Shown one piece after another: positions 40,143 to 51,457 of a DNA stretch of 64,000 nucleotides (position 1 is the stretch's first letter; each line of letters opens with the position of its first letter). Source of the stretch: Zea mays (Eukaryota > Streptophyta > Magnoliopsida > Poales > Poaceae); assembly GCF_902167145.1 (NCBI RefSeq), contig NC_050102.1, positions 6,324,850 through 6,388,849 of the forward strand, read 5' to 3'. The position numbers and the translations under genes were made by a program. The notes under the pieces are model-generated. The model was not told the DNA's origin. It did no database searches and saw nothing but the letters and a program-made list of their open reading frames with translations.

Positions 40143-40739
40143 TCAGGCTGGATGCCGCTGCCAGGAGGCCCCCGCCCATGCCAAAACTTGTGAGGCAAGG
40201 ACGGGCAGAAGGCCGTAGAGTTGGAGGTCAGTCCGTGGCCGGCCCTGGCAACCCCGCCGGCAGAAGAACCTCTTCAAGCTGCCGTGGCGGACGCCGGCAC
40301 CGCGAGCGGCTCCGAAGCCACTCGCGCTCGAGAGCCAGGCACGGTGCAGCTGCCAGCACCACGGACGACGACCGCCCTTCCCTCCGATCACTGAGTGAAG
40401 GAGCGGGCCGCCGCCCACGCGGGGGCCGACCTCAACTCGGCGCGCTCCCCTCCCCAGCCTTGGTGATGAAAATCCTTGAGGCTGAGGGAGGGGCAGAGGC
40501 CGCAGCCCGGCTCGCTTTCCCCCATCATCAAGCCGGAGGTCACCATCCTGGGTGACCGCCGGTGGGGGGGGTGCGACCGAGCTACGTGATGAAAATCCTT
40601 GAAGCCGAACGATGGCTGAAAGGTACCAACTCCCACGGAGTTGCGTTCCTCCAACGAGGAGGCGGAAAGACGGCGGGTACCCCCCATCCAGGGGCTTGGA
40701 AGATGGAAAGACACGACGCATAAGGGAGGAAGAAGACAT
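40143..40739 (-). CDS. Candidate antisense ORF in the Huck-like 3' region
   Basis: 198 codons from ATG on the strand opposite gag-pol. Composition is Arg/Gly/Pro/Ser-rich and matches what GC-rich DNA gives by chance; no domain is seen. It includes the duplicated phrase at 40463/40587, which in other frames also reads open. It is listed because antisense frames between pol and 3' LTR are a reported trait of Tat-lineage elements; as a functional gene it is doubtful. Confidence 0.2.
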   Translation of the reverse strand: MSSSSLMRRVFPSSKPLDGGYPPSFRLLVGGTQLRGSWYLSAIVRLQGFSSRSSVAPPPPAVTQDGDLRLDDGGKRAGLRPLPLPQPQGFSSPRLGRGARRVEVGPRVGGGPLLHSVIGGKGGRRPWCWQLHRAWLSSASGFGAARGAGVRHGSLKRFFCRRGCQGRPRTDLQLYGLLPVLASQVLAWAGASWQRHPA

Positions 40740-41628
40740 GGTTGCCTTCCAAAAGGGGTCGCCCTCCTTTTAAAGGCGACCCTCCCTACGTGCTCCCCCA
40801 AACGCCACGGGCCAAGTCTTCTCCAACACGCTCCAAGGCCCTCCCCTGCGGCGCGGGGGCTGGGTCCCGCATGTCGTGCAAACCGGCTCAGAAGCAGAAG
40901 AAGCCAAACCGCCGCGCGCGGTGCACACAACCGCCCAGCGGTTACAAGCGATTCCCCACTTTCGCCCAGACCAACGGGCGGAAGGGGCGGGCAGCCATGC
41001 AGGCGGCATGCAACCGCGCCAGGTGGGCGCGCTTCTTCGACTTCTAACACGCCAGCTTGGAGGCCCAGGCCCACGCGTCGCGCAACCAGCGCGCCAGTTG
41101 CTGCATGCAAGCAACCGCACCGCCACTTGTGCCACCGTCGCACCTCTTCGGTCGCGGAGCCTGTGCCGCGACTCGAGGCGACACAGCAGCGCCAGCCTGG
41201 CGCGACGGTCAAAGCGGCCGAAAGTGGGCCGGCAGTAATGGCGGCGGCAGGCGGGCGGGCGCAGCAGTCACGTCGTCAGCCAGGCTCACGTCCCATCCTG
41301 GGACAGCAAGAGAGCCTCCTCCCACGGCGTGAAGACGGTGCACCCGTGATCCGTTCCTCGAACGGCTCGCGCACGCGCAACGGCCGCCCCGCCAACCACT
41401 CGCCCCGTCGCATTAACTCCGCGGCGGGACAGGCGGCGCCACTGGCAGGAGAAGCGGGCGACGCTTCGCCTTCGCCGTAATAACCGCGCCAAAAAAGGTA
41501 CGCCACGTCGCTCGATTTCGTATCCTTTTCCTTTTTCCTCTTTCTCTATCTCTTGCAACAGGGACCGGGAAAGGGGGATACCCCGAAAAGGATCCTTCTC
41601 TGTGAAGGAACCAGGCTCCGAGCCCCCC

Positions 41629-41856
41629 TACTGATCAGAGGTTCGAAGGCTGGCCCTCTGAAGGGTTCAACAGTCGCCTCAGATCGCGTGGGCCCGACAC
41701 CCACTACTGGTCAGGGGTTCGAAGGCCAGCCCCCCGAAGGGCTCCATGGCCGCCTCAGGCTACTCGGGCTCCGCGCCCATTACTGATCAGGGGTTCGAAG
41801 GCTGGCCCCCGAAGGGTTCACAGTCGCCTCAGACGCCGAGCGAGGGATGACCAGGG
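41629..41856 (+). repeat. 76-bp tandem repeat, 3 units
   Basis: TACTGATCAGAGGTTCGAAGG-type unit starts at 41629, 41705 and 41781, 76 bp apart. Each unit contains GGTTCGAAGGC, a CCGAAGGG box and GTCGCCTCAG or GCCGCCTCAG. Confidence 0.85.
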
Positions 41857-42564
41857 GTACGTTCGATACATAACCGAGGCTCGGGCTGCGCTCCCGAGGT
41901 ACCCTAGGACCTTTCCGAGACCAGCGGGAACGATCTTGTAATGGAATCCCATCGGAGGGAGGCATCGAGCCCTCGGACCCCGTCGCCAGGGGACCGGGTC
42001 CGGCAAATCACCCGCAGGTACTTTTGGGCGTGCCTCTGGGCCCCTAGCCGACCCCCAACGAACGGGGCACGGACGTCCACTCGGATTACCCGCTTGCAGC
42101 TCACCGGAGACACCATGTTCGGTGCCCATCGAGGGTAACATGGCGCACTCCCCCCTCCTCCTTGCGGAAAGGCGACGTAGGGGCGTATGTAAAAAGTCGA
42201 GTCTGTCCCTGATCGTCCTCTCGCCCTGTGCGGAGGCTCGGGGGCTGCTCTCGCAAACCCGGCTCCGGCCGAACCGTTGACAGCGTCAACATACCAGCCC
42301 GAGAGCTTGGGCCCCGACCGTGCACCCGGGCTACGGCCAGTTCGCATGAGGGAACAACCAGACCAGCCGAAGCATTACGCAAGGCATTAAGACCTCGGAG
42401 GAGTGTAACCACTCCTCCGAGGCCTCGGGGGCTACACCCGGCGGGTGCGCTCGCGCGCACCCACCGGAACAAAATGCAACCGAGAAAGGCTGGTCCCCTT
42501 GCAAAAAAGTGCGACGAAAGCCTCCAAGCGAGTGCTAACACTCCCTTCGAGGCTCGGGGGCTAC

Positions 42565-44192
42565 TGTCGGGGACCATAATTAGGGGTACCCTCAAAACGC
42601 CTAATTCTCAGCTGGTAACCCCCATCAGCATAAAGCTGTAAAGGCCTGATGGGTACGATTAAGTCAGGGATCAGTCCACACGAGTGACTCGATCACGCTT
42701 CGCCCGAGCCTAGCCTCGGCCAAGGGCAGCCGACCTCGAGAGACTTCCGTCTCGCCCGAGGCCCCCCTTTTAACGGCGGACACACCTCCGGCTCGCCCGA
42801 GGCCTTGGCTTCGCTTAGAAGCAACCCTGACTAAATCGCCGCGCCGACTGACCAGGTTGCAGGAGCATTTAACGCAAAGGTGGCCTGACACCTTTATCCT
42901 GACACGCGCCCCCCGGCAGAGCCGAAGTGACCGCCGTCACTCCACCGCTCCACTGACCAGTCTGACAGAAGGACAGCGCCGCCTGCGCCACTTCGACTGC
43001 AGTGCCACTCGACAGAGTGAGTCTGACAGGCAGTCAGGCCTTGCAAAAGGCACCGTGGGAAACTCCGCCTCGCCTGACCCTAGGGCTCGGACTCGGGCTA
43101 AGACCCGGAAGACGGCGAACTCCGCTCCGCCCGACCCCAGGGCTCGGACTCGGGCTAAGACCCGGAAGACGGCGAACTCCGCTCCGCCCGACCCCAGGGC
43201 TCGGACTCGGGCTAAGACCCGGAAGACGGCGAACTCCGCTCCGCCCGACCCCAGGGCTCGGACTCGGGCTAAGACCCGGAAGACGACGAACTCCGCTCCG
43301 CCCGACCCCAGGGCTCGGACTCGGGCTCAGCCCCAGAAGACGACGAACTCCGCTTCGCCCGACCCCAGGGCTCGGACTCCGCCCTGGCCTCTACCGAACA
43401 ATCTCCACCTCACCCGACCCGAGGGCTCGGGCTCGGCCTCGGCAACAGAAGACAGACTCGACCCCGGCTTCGGAGGAGCCCCCACGTCGCCCGACCTAGG
43501 GCACGGGCCCGCCACGTCAACAGGAAGCGCCATCATCATCCTACCCCGAGCCGACTCGGGTCACGGAGAACAAGACCGGCGTCCCATCTGGCTAGCTCCG
43601 CCAGATGGACAATGATGGCGCCCCACAAGCTCTGTGACGACGGCGGCTCTCAGCTCTCTTACGGAAGCAAGGCGACGTCAGCAAGGACTCGACCGCTCCA
43701 ACAGCTGTCCCTCCGCCAGGCTCCGTCGCTCCTCCGACAGCCACGACATCACGCCAGCAAGGTGCCAAGACCTCTCCGGCTGCCACATTGGCATGTACCT
43801 AGGGCGCTAGCTCTCTCTCCGCTAGACACGTAGCACTCTGCTACACCCCCCATTTTACACCTGGATCCTCTCCTTACAACTATAAAAGGAAGGACCAGGG
43901 CCTTCTTAGAAAAGGTTGGCCGCGCGGGACCGAGGACGGGACAGGCGCTCTCTTGGGGCCGCTCGCTTCCCTCACCCGCGTGGACGCTTGTAACCCCCCT
44001 ACTGCAAGCGCACCCGACCTGGGCGCGGGACGAACACGAAGGCCGCGGGATCTCCACCTCTCTCACGCCCGTCTCCGGCCACCTCGCCTCTCCCCCCTTC
44101 GCGCTCGCCCACGCGCTCGACCCATCTGGGCTGGGGCACGCAGCACACTCACTCGTCGGCTTGGGGACCCCCCGGTCTCGAAACGCCGACAG
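42565..44192 (+). repeat. 3' LTR of Huck-like element
   Basis: 1628 bp, TGTCGGGG...GCCGACA, followed by the target-site duplication GTTGG. It has five 57-bp units (43088-43372) against seven in the 5' LTR. Confidence 0.95.
43088..43372 (+). repeat. 57-bp tandem repeat, 5 units
   Basis: Units at 43088, 43145, 43202, 43259 and 43316; the last is the variant CTCAGCCCCAG unit, as in the 5' LTR. Confidence 0.95.
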
Positions 44193-44672
44193 TTGGTATT
44201 TACTTATACTTAGTAATTGCTAATAAAATTTTGACCAACTCTAAAAGCAATGCTCAGCTCTAACCATCCTCTTTGGTAAGTCTTACACTTCACATGAGCT
44301 CCCACCTTTGGTGAGTTCATGCACATTATTCCCCACAACTTGTTGAGCGATGAACGTATGTGAGCTCACTCTTGCTGTCTCACACCCCCCCATAGGTCAA
44401 GAACAGGTACCGCAGGATGAGGCGCTTGGAGGATGCTGCGATGTATTCGTGAGAGATCTAGGTCGTTGTCTCCCAGTCAACTTTGGGTTGCTGGATCGTT
44501 TCCTCATATGATGTAAATATTTAATTATTTTTGTACAGAACTCCTGTTATATAGTAAAGATGTGACATTCGATCCTGTGCCACTATGCATCATATGTGTG
44601 AGACTTGGTCCCAGCACACCTGGTGTTTATGTTCGCGCCCGGGTTTTGGACCCCTAAAATCCGGGTGTGACA
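44193..44672 (+). mobile_element. Tekay/Prem1-like 5' LTR, right part (element E)
   Basis: Resumes after the Huck-like element with its target-site duplication GTTGG and matches the end of the LTR at about 6790-7267. It ends CCGGGTGTGACA. Total LTR length without the insertion is about 3.1 kb. Confidence 0.85.
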
Positions 44673-44679
44673 GAAGTGG
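44673..44679 (+). other. Start of element E internal region and primer-binding site
   Basis: GAAGTGG follows the LTR. GAAG plus TGG fits the spacer and first three bases of a TGGTATCAGAGC primer-binding site, cut here by element C. The remaining bases would lie right of the window. Confidence 0.5.
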
Positions 44680-46696
44680 TGAAAGTGCATTCATCCCTTT
44701 TGTGAGTTTTGGTGATTTGGATAACAACACATTTAAAGGTCTACCAAGTTTGCTAAGTGTTGAACAGGAAATTCAGTATGATGAACATACTTGAATAGTG
44801 TATAATGATCAGTGAACAAGGTTCAACACAAGGTCAAATAACCAGTGAGACAATGCAAATGGATATAACATGGTCTCTATATTGGTTTGAATATATGGAC
44901 AAGTCCTAAGAAATCACTATGCATAAATATAATCATAATAGAGGTTGAAGTGATTAAGAGGATTGGTCAAGCCAAGGTGAATAAGATATGAGGAATCGTG
45001 AATTGGCTTGACCATATTACTATTAGTCCATATATGAATATATGAGAATCAAACTAGAGCTTGATTGATCTTAGCAGTTATATCTAGATGACATTCAAGT
45101 AAGGTTCACAATATTAAAGAAATGATTCTCTCAATGAATGCTCAATAGGATGTGACTCAAGAATGGCTTGATAGGGTGAAGATAGCAAGGAAAGGGCTTC
45201 GAGGAACTAAGCGAAGGTGAAGGCCAAGCGATGGCTTGTAGACCGAGGTACCATGGCTAAGGTGAAGAAGAGAGTACTTGCACTAAGTCGATGAACTAAT
45301 CAGCTATGAAGAGTTACAACATGTTGATGCATCAGTAAGGTGACTTAAAGCCATGATTTGAACTCATATATGGTGAAATGGCACAAGTCACAGGCTCGAT
45401 TTGTGTTTGCTTCAAAAGGTGAGACAAAGATGTTTGTGATTCTTATGAAGCAACATCATGGAGAAATCACACTTGAGACACCAATGACTCAAGGAGTTTA
45501 CTTAATTATATTTTATTTGACTTGAGTATAAGAATCGTCGTACTATTAAGGGGGATCCATAAAGAAAGTTGGTGTTGGTACTAAAGCTCAAAATCCTTGA
45601 TCTAAAACTTCCATTTTACCCTTGTTAATCCTTAGTGAAAGTATGTAGTACAACCTTTTTAAGTCTATCTTGGCCAAAATTGCTTTTTGGAAAAAACAGG
45701 TTCAACCGGTTTTTGCACTGTTCACCTTTTTGGAAAATTCTGGTTCAGCCGGACACTCAACCGGTTTTTGTCTGGTGGAAACAGGTTCAACCGGTTTTTG
45801 CACTGTTCACTTTTTTCTGCCAGTCTGCTGTGTCAGCCAAAAAGCTGTGCGCAGCTTTTTGAAAAACCGGTTCAACCGGTTTTGGGACCGGTTCAACCGG
45901 TTTTTGGGCAGAAAAGTCAAAAACGACTAGTTTTGGAGCCCCACCTATATATACTCACTCCTACCTCTCTCCCCACAGCAGAGCGCGACTTGGACTCCAT
46001 TCCTAACCTGAGAAACACCTCCCACTCTCTCTCACACACCTCTTGCCTCTCCCATTTCAAATCTTTGGAGAGAAATCTTTGAGTGAGTTTGAGAGCTCCA
46101 ATTTTTGTGCTTCATCTCCAAATCTCTCTTGCTCTTCTTGATTCAAGCTTTGGTACTACACCGAGTTCTTTGTGGATTCATTACTCTTGGAGCTTCTAGC
46201 TCCTATACGACTAGGTGTCTCTTGTGAGTCTCCAAATCTTGTGGAAGACCACAAGAAAGTTTGTATTACCCGCTCGTTTGAGCAAAGATTATTGTGTGGG
46301 CTTGACCTTTGTGGTCGGCAAAGGGAGGATTAGGGTTGAAAGAGACCTGGCCCTTTGTGGGCGCCTCAACGAGGAAGTAGGGCACCTTGGTGGTGTGACC
46401 GAACCTCGGGATAAATCTTGTGTCTCTTGTGTTCTTGCTCATTGTGTTTGTTTGTGTTCTTCGTTCTCTCACCATTGTGTGGAAGATTTGTTTATATCTT
46501 TTTGGTGTGTGGATTTTGAGAAGTGCCCTTCTCAGATCTACTACTTTGAACCATGCGGATCATTTAGAACATCTCATTTCCAAAGTTAACTGGGTGAATT
46601 TCGAGATCAATTCAGTTTTACCCAGTTTGCTTCTAGTTTTTGTTGAAAAAGTTTTAACTTGCCTATTCACCCCCCCCCCCCTCTAGGCAACTTTCA
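44680..46696 (+). repeat. 5' LTR of element C
   Basis: TGAAAGTGCATTC...GGCAACTTTCA. U3 near 45690-45905 has five or six GGTTCAACCGGTTTT-type palindromic motifs. A TATA-like TATATATA is at about 45948. The U5 end has the group signature TATTCAC(C)n TCTAGG with about 12 C. Frames at 45635-46082 and 46215-46686 are LTR sequence, not genes. Confidence 0.92.
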
Positions 46697-46698
46697 AT

Positions 46699-46710
46699 TG
46701 GTATCGGAGC
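46699..46710 (+). other. Primer-binding site of element C
   Basis: TGGTATCGGAGC, two bases after the LTR; it differs at one base from the initiator tRNA-Met complement TGGTATCAGAGC seen in A and B. Confidence 0.85.
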
Positions 46711-46751
46711 CTAATCCTCGTTCTAACGCTTAACCGCGTGAGGAAAAGATC

Positions 46752-48292
46752 ATGTCGGGGGGACTAAGAAACGAAAGTGTTTCTAAGCTTGAAAAAGTTG
46801 GGGTTGCCTCGACTTCATCTTTTGTTGCAGATGTTGATCCTAGGGCAATAGATCTTGCCATGAGAATCACTGAAAGGATGTTCCTCAAAATGAAGGAAGA
46901 TGAGGCGAAGAACAAAATTGAAGAAGAAAATGATCGATGGAGACCAAACGACAATCCACCTCTTCACAAGGTTCGTCTTTCAAATCCACTTCTCATATGT
47001 GCTTTATTGCTAATGGGAGTGATAGTGAAAGCGAAAGTGAGGATGAGGAGGAGCAAGAAAGTGATAGTGAAGATGAGGATGATCTTCAACAATTCTTCGC
47101 TCAGCTATGCAAGAAACATCGGATGAGCTTGCTCAAACTCATGAAAAGAGCGGAAGAACAAAAAGAAATGCTTCATAAGCAAGAAGACTTCCTCATCAGA
47201 AAAATTGAAGACTTAGAGAAGTTGACCAAAGAGCATGAGAAGCTAAAGTGCTCTCATGATGATTTGGTCCAAAGGTATGAAGACATTTCAATTGAGCAAA
47301 TTAAAGTTGTTAATCATTCATCATATATTGCTCAATTAGAAAATAAAAATGCTATGTTCAAGAACACGATAGAAAGGCTAAATATTGAAAATCTAGCTTT
47401 GCAAGAAAAACATGATATGCTTGTGTGCTCTCATAATAAATTTATGGATTCACATATCATGTTAGAAATGGCTCATGAGGTTGTGTTAACTAATTTGAAA
47501 TCATACCAACCTCACATATGCACATGTACTCAAGTAGAAACTATATTATCATGTGCTAACAAATGTTGCTCTCAAGAAAGCCAATCTTCCATTGAGCTAG
47601 AAATTTCAGGAATTAGTGATATTTCTATGACACAAGAAAATAAAGAGCTCAAGGAAGAAGTTGGAAGGCTAAGAAGGAGCTTAACTCTTTTGAAGGGAAA
47701 GTGTCATGCTCAACCTTCTCAAGATAACCGTGATAATATGGTGAAAAAGCTTGAGAAGGGGACAACCGTAGCATGCACAAAACCCCTTCAAAAGAATACC
47801 AAGCTTTCCAAGAAGGGCATGAGCAAAATTCATGGTAAGAAAATTAATGCTCATACTATTTGCTCTAACAATGTACCTATGTGCTTCAACAAAGAAAGAT
47901 CAAAGAGAAGCGATAGAAGGTGCTATGGATGCAAGGAGAAGGGTCATGAAATTGATTCATGCCCCCACATGAAGAACCAAGATCTTGCACGATCAAGAAA
48001 GATGACCATCAAAAAGGATGAAAACAAAAGGCAAATGCATTGCAAGGATAAGCACCACATTTGCTACAATTGCCGTGAAAAAGGTCATCTATTCAAGGTT
48101 TGTCCAAAGGGTAAAACTCTTAAGCCTACCATGTCAATTCATTCATATTCACCTAGGAGACCCAAAAATGACACTTGTGCTAGAAAGGTAAGTAGTTCAC
48201 CTAAAACTAGCACAAAGGCCATTTGGGTGCCTAAGTATTTATTAGCTAACCTTGGTGGACCCATCCAAAAATGGGTACCAAAATGTACTTAA
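46752..48292 (+). pseudogene. Element C gag-like gene, shortened and frameshifted
   Basis: Starts ATG 46752 and reads about 73 codons. The frame then shifts near 46971 (AAGGTTCG, apparently one G lost) and continues open to TAA 48290. It has an N-terminal Arg/Glu-rich part and an acidic Ser/Glu/Asp patch. A long coiled coil follows (KLTKEHEKLKCSHDDLV, ENKNAMFKNTIERLNIENL), then two zinc knuckles (CYGCKEKGHEIDSC near 47924 and CYNCREKGHLFKVC near 48063). The tail has IWVPK and KWVPK. Compared with A and B it lacks the UBN2-type core, and the knuckles lie after rather than before the coiled coil. It could still bind RNA; particle assembly would probably need another element's gag. Confidence 0.75.
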
Positions 48293-49177
48293 TAAGTTTT
48301 GCAGGTACCCAGAGATGATATGAAGCTTTGGGGGTGCTTGAGCGGTTTAACTCAATTCTTATCTCAAGCTATCAATCCTACATTGTCTATCCTTTAAGAT
48401 TGACCCAAAGATGAATTGAGTTGTTATATCACTAACTTCATATTCATCTCTAGCAAGAACTTGTGTTGTAGGGAATAAGGATTAACCTTTGTGGGAATCA
48501 AGCAAAAGGCCTACAACCAAGTGATATCCAAAGGATGGTAACAATTAATTCTTAAGTGCACATTGCTTTTAATTGGTATATTCCTTTGTGTCTTTTGTAG
48601 CCACATAGGAAAAATGAAGCACTTGAGAATGAACTTAAAAGATTTTACCTTGCTTTGGAAAGGATCTAATTATATGGTAGATTGCAAGTTCATATTTTTA
48701 TATTGTGACAATCTACATGCTTTAAATTGATTGTATGTATCTTGTGGCATATTTCAAGTTAATCATCATATTATTGCCATGACCTAGACATAAAGAGTAT
48801 TATCCCATGTTCTTAAATGAATAGAGTGCTAAGTAAGAAATTCAAATTCTTAAAGCACTTAACAAAAGGGAATTCTCTATATGACTAGAGTTGTGAGACT
48901 AATATTTATATCCAAGTGTTTATGTAGTATCACAACATGAGAATGTGTTTCACAAATGGAGTGTGCCATTCAACATTCAAAGAAGATCGAACCAATACTA
49001 TGTGATGTATTCATTCTTGTTTAAATTGGTTTTGAGTCTTCTACATTAATCACTCACCATGCTATGAATTAAACTTGCCATGTAAAACTTAATTAAATAA
49101 TCATACTACTTTCATCTTTTTTTACAATTGATGTTATGCATGATGCTTGTAAGGGTAATTTAGTTCATATCATGAGG

Positions 49178-49237
49178 TTTCCTTGTTTTAGTAACCTTCT
49201 TGTCATTCATATACTAGAGGTTGCTAAATAGGAAACT
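49178..49237 (+). repeat. Hairpin H1
   Basis: Arms GGTTTCCTTGTTTTAGTAACC and GGTTGCTAAATAGGAAAC with a ~21-nt loop containing TTGTCATTCATATA; a small bulge and one G-U pair. Confidence 0.75.
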
Positions 49238-49596
49238 ATTGCTTGTGTTACTAATACAATCTATTTTAAGATATTTCGTGGAAATTCATAAGTAGAGATT
49301 GTGCTCTTTCAATTGATAAAATCACAAGCTTTAAAGGTTAATCTTCACCTAAAAGAAAGATTAGGAATGCTCAAGGCAAAGGTATGGAACAAATTGCTTC
49401 AATTGGTAGTTGATCAATAGTAGTACCTTCCAAGTGGCATTCTTTCAATTGGTAATAATATATTCTATGGAAAGGAATGCCAATATGAAGGTTAAATTCC
49501 TTTTGGCTTAAATTTGTAAATTAGTGCATATTGTGAATTCACTGCTCCATGTGCACTAACTTAAAAGGAATTTAATTTATGCCTTTACGCCTCATA

Positions 49597-49641
49597 AATG
49601 ATGATTTGTTTGCCATTCATATATAGATATCATCATTCATT
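49597..49641 (+). repeat. Hairpin H2
   Basis: Arms AAATGATGAT and ATCATCATTCATT with a ~23-nt loop containing TTGCCATTCATATA. The stem is shorter than in H4. Confidence 0.65.
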
Positions 49642-50559
49642 AAATACTTCCTTGTACTACTAATACCTCTTTTCAAAGTGTTTTATCGACTAGTTTTTAA
49701 AGGAAAAGAGATAACAAAGAAGGAAGTCTCCACAAATGATGAAAAGAAGAATACTAAGGTGACACCACCATAGATAGTAAGATCTGTCAAATTGGTATAA
49801 CAAATGGTACATTCTATATGGTGGTAAGTATTCTTAGGCATAAGTTAATTCATTGCAAATTTGTCATGCCTTGACCATGATATGTAATATACTCCTCATG
49901 AGACTCTTAACTGAATTGAAAGTGCATGTGGCAAGTCATTCAAATACTTGATGCACATATCTAGTGGGAGAACATTATATATATTGTGTCATAGAGAATA
50001 AGTTTCACTTGAGTAAGCTATACTAAGACAATCCAAAATGGTAAATTTGTATCTCATTCATATGGATTGTAATCTTTGTTTTCTAAATAGCTACTCTTGA
50101 TGCAGTTTAAAATTCCCTTATCGTTAATTCTAAAAGTGCATAAGAATCTTTTTGTTGATATTCATCACATACATTTGCACTAACATGGATATGATTTTTA
50201 AACTGTAAAAGGTACAATTAGTGATCCATATTCTCTAAATTTTGGAAACCCATATTTTGATATCTTAGAAATCTACTTCAATCGATATCCATATGCTTCA
50301 CATTGTATTGGATCACTAAGTTGTAAATTACATGCATAACTTGTCTTTATGATATGAATGCTTGTGTGACTAACCTTGATAAGCTAGGTGCACCCAAGTC
50401 AAGGTAGGTTCATCATCAAGAAGGCAACACAACGATGTATTAATAAAAGGAGAAAAGGCTCCTATTCTTAACTCTAGTTTTTATCTATGTGATTAAATAT
50501 TGACTTGAAACCATGTAAGATGGTTGTCAAGTATATGTGGGTGCCTACACAAAGAGAAA

Positions 50560-50725
50560 GGCCACAATAAGGATTGTGTGGGTACTCAAGGCTCTTACCA
50601 CTAATCTCAAAGGACCCAATTCACATTGGGTACCAAGATATGAAGCTTAAACTTGTTTTGCAGGATCACTCCTTCAATGGATCAAGTTGGGTGCTCGATA
50701 ATGAATGTATAAATCATCTTTGGAG
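50560..50725 (+). pseudogene. Second gag tail and protease remnant in element C
   Basis: One frame up to about 50650 reads IVWVLKALTTNLKGPN and HWVPRYEA then a stop, a second copy of the gag C-terminus. After TTGTTTTGCAG the sequence reads GSSWVLDNECINHLW then a stop. Elements A and B have WILDSGC here. The catalytic Asp is kept but SG has become NE, so the protease is dead and nothing of pol follows. Confidence 0.65.
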
Positions 50726-51084
50726 ATAGTAGCTAGGGTGGTAACAACTGAATCTCAAGTGCATATTATTTTCAAATCTTATCTTTTTGTGACTTGTGTA
50801 GCCACTAAGGAAAAAGAAGCACTTGAGGATATACATCAGTTGTTGATTATGAAATAAAGGTCTAATTGGAAGTTGAATGAATATTATCATATGGTGAACA
50901 ATCCAAAATTATGTGACGTATTCTCTATCTAGTTAATTTGGATTTGATTCTTCTATATTAGACACTCACCATAATATGGATTAAGTCATCCCTTTAGACT
51001 TCATTGAATAACCATGCATATTATCCATGTCATTCAAAATATATTGTGCATGAGGGTTCAAGGAAATTTAGTCCATATTATGAT

Positions 51085-51144
51085 GTTTCTCTATTTTAGC
51101 AACACGCTTGTCTTCCACATATAAAGGGTTGCTAAATAAGAAAC
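51085..51144 (+). repeat. Hairpin H3
   Basis: Arms GTTTCTCTATTTTAGCAAC and GTTGCTAAATAAGAAAC, 17 bp with a 2-nt bulge; loop contains TTGTCTTCCACATATA. It is the counterpart of H1 in the second module. Confidence 0.75.
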
Positions 51145-51457
51145 TAGTGCTTGTGCTACTAATGTCATCTCTTGTGTTGAGTTTATCCATAGAAAATCTA
51201 TGTTAAGAGATGGTGCTTGTTTTAAATTGGATAAATCACAAGCTTAAAGGATATTATTCAACTAAAGTAAGAAGAAGTTGATAAGAGGCCAAGGTATGAA
51301 AACTTCCTCTCCTTCAGTTGTTTTAGTATTCTATCCTTAGTGCGATGTACCATAGTATAGGTTAAATTCCTTGCAATATAAAATGTTCAATAGTGCATAT
51401 AACTTTGACATCAACTATATGTGTGCACTAATTTAAAGGAATTTAGTCTATCCTTTT

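Larger units (their letters stand above)
38704..42564 (+). other. 3' non-coding region of the Huck-like element
   Basis: 3.9 kb of GC-rich sequence between integrase and 3' LTR. No known domain was recognised on either strand. It holds dispersed and tandem repeats (38905-39820, 41629-41856) and a duplicated phrase GTGATGAAAATCCTTGA at about 40463 and 40587. Tat-lineage elements are known for long, poorly conserved regions here, sometimes with antisense frames. The sequence just before the 3' LTR (GAGGCTCGGGGGCTAC) is the likely polypurine tract. Confidence 0.7.
20887..44192 (+). mobile_element. Huck-like Gypsy (Tat lineage) element, interrupted by Copia A
   Basis: Complete element with LTRs 20887-22625 (1739 bp) and 42565-44192 (1628 bp) and target-site duplication GTTGG on both sides. 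Without the Copia insertion (27019-36521 plus one duplication) it is about 13.8 kb. Order: LTR, PBS, gag, protease, RT, RNase H, second (archaeal-type) RNase H, integrase, a 3.9 kb 3' non-coding region, LTR. The second RNase H and the large size identify the Tat lineage; the name Huck is from memory. About 12 substitutions separate the LTRs by eye. The coding frame has three stops and the Copia insertion, so this copy is dead. Confidence 0.92.

Noticed and set aside
40388..41212. 274-codon antisense frame in the Huck-like 3' region
   Set aside because: No ATG at its start, composition as expected from GC-rich DNA, and no domain. The shorter ATG-started frame at 40739-40143 is listed with low confidence instead.
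45690..45905. GGTTCAACCGGTTTT repeats considered as a CRISPR-like or centromeric array
   Set aside because: Inside the element C LTR U3, repeated in its other LTR, with irregular spacing and no associated genes.
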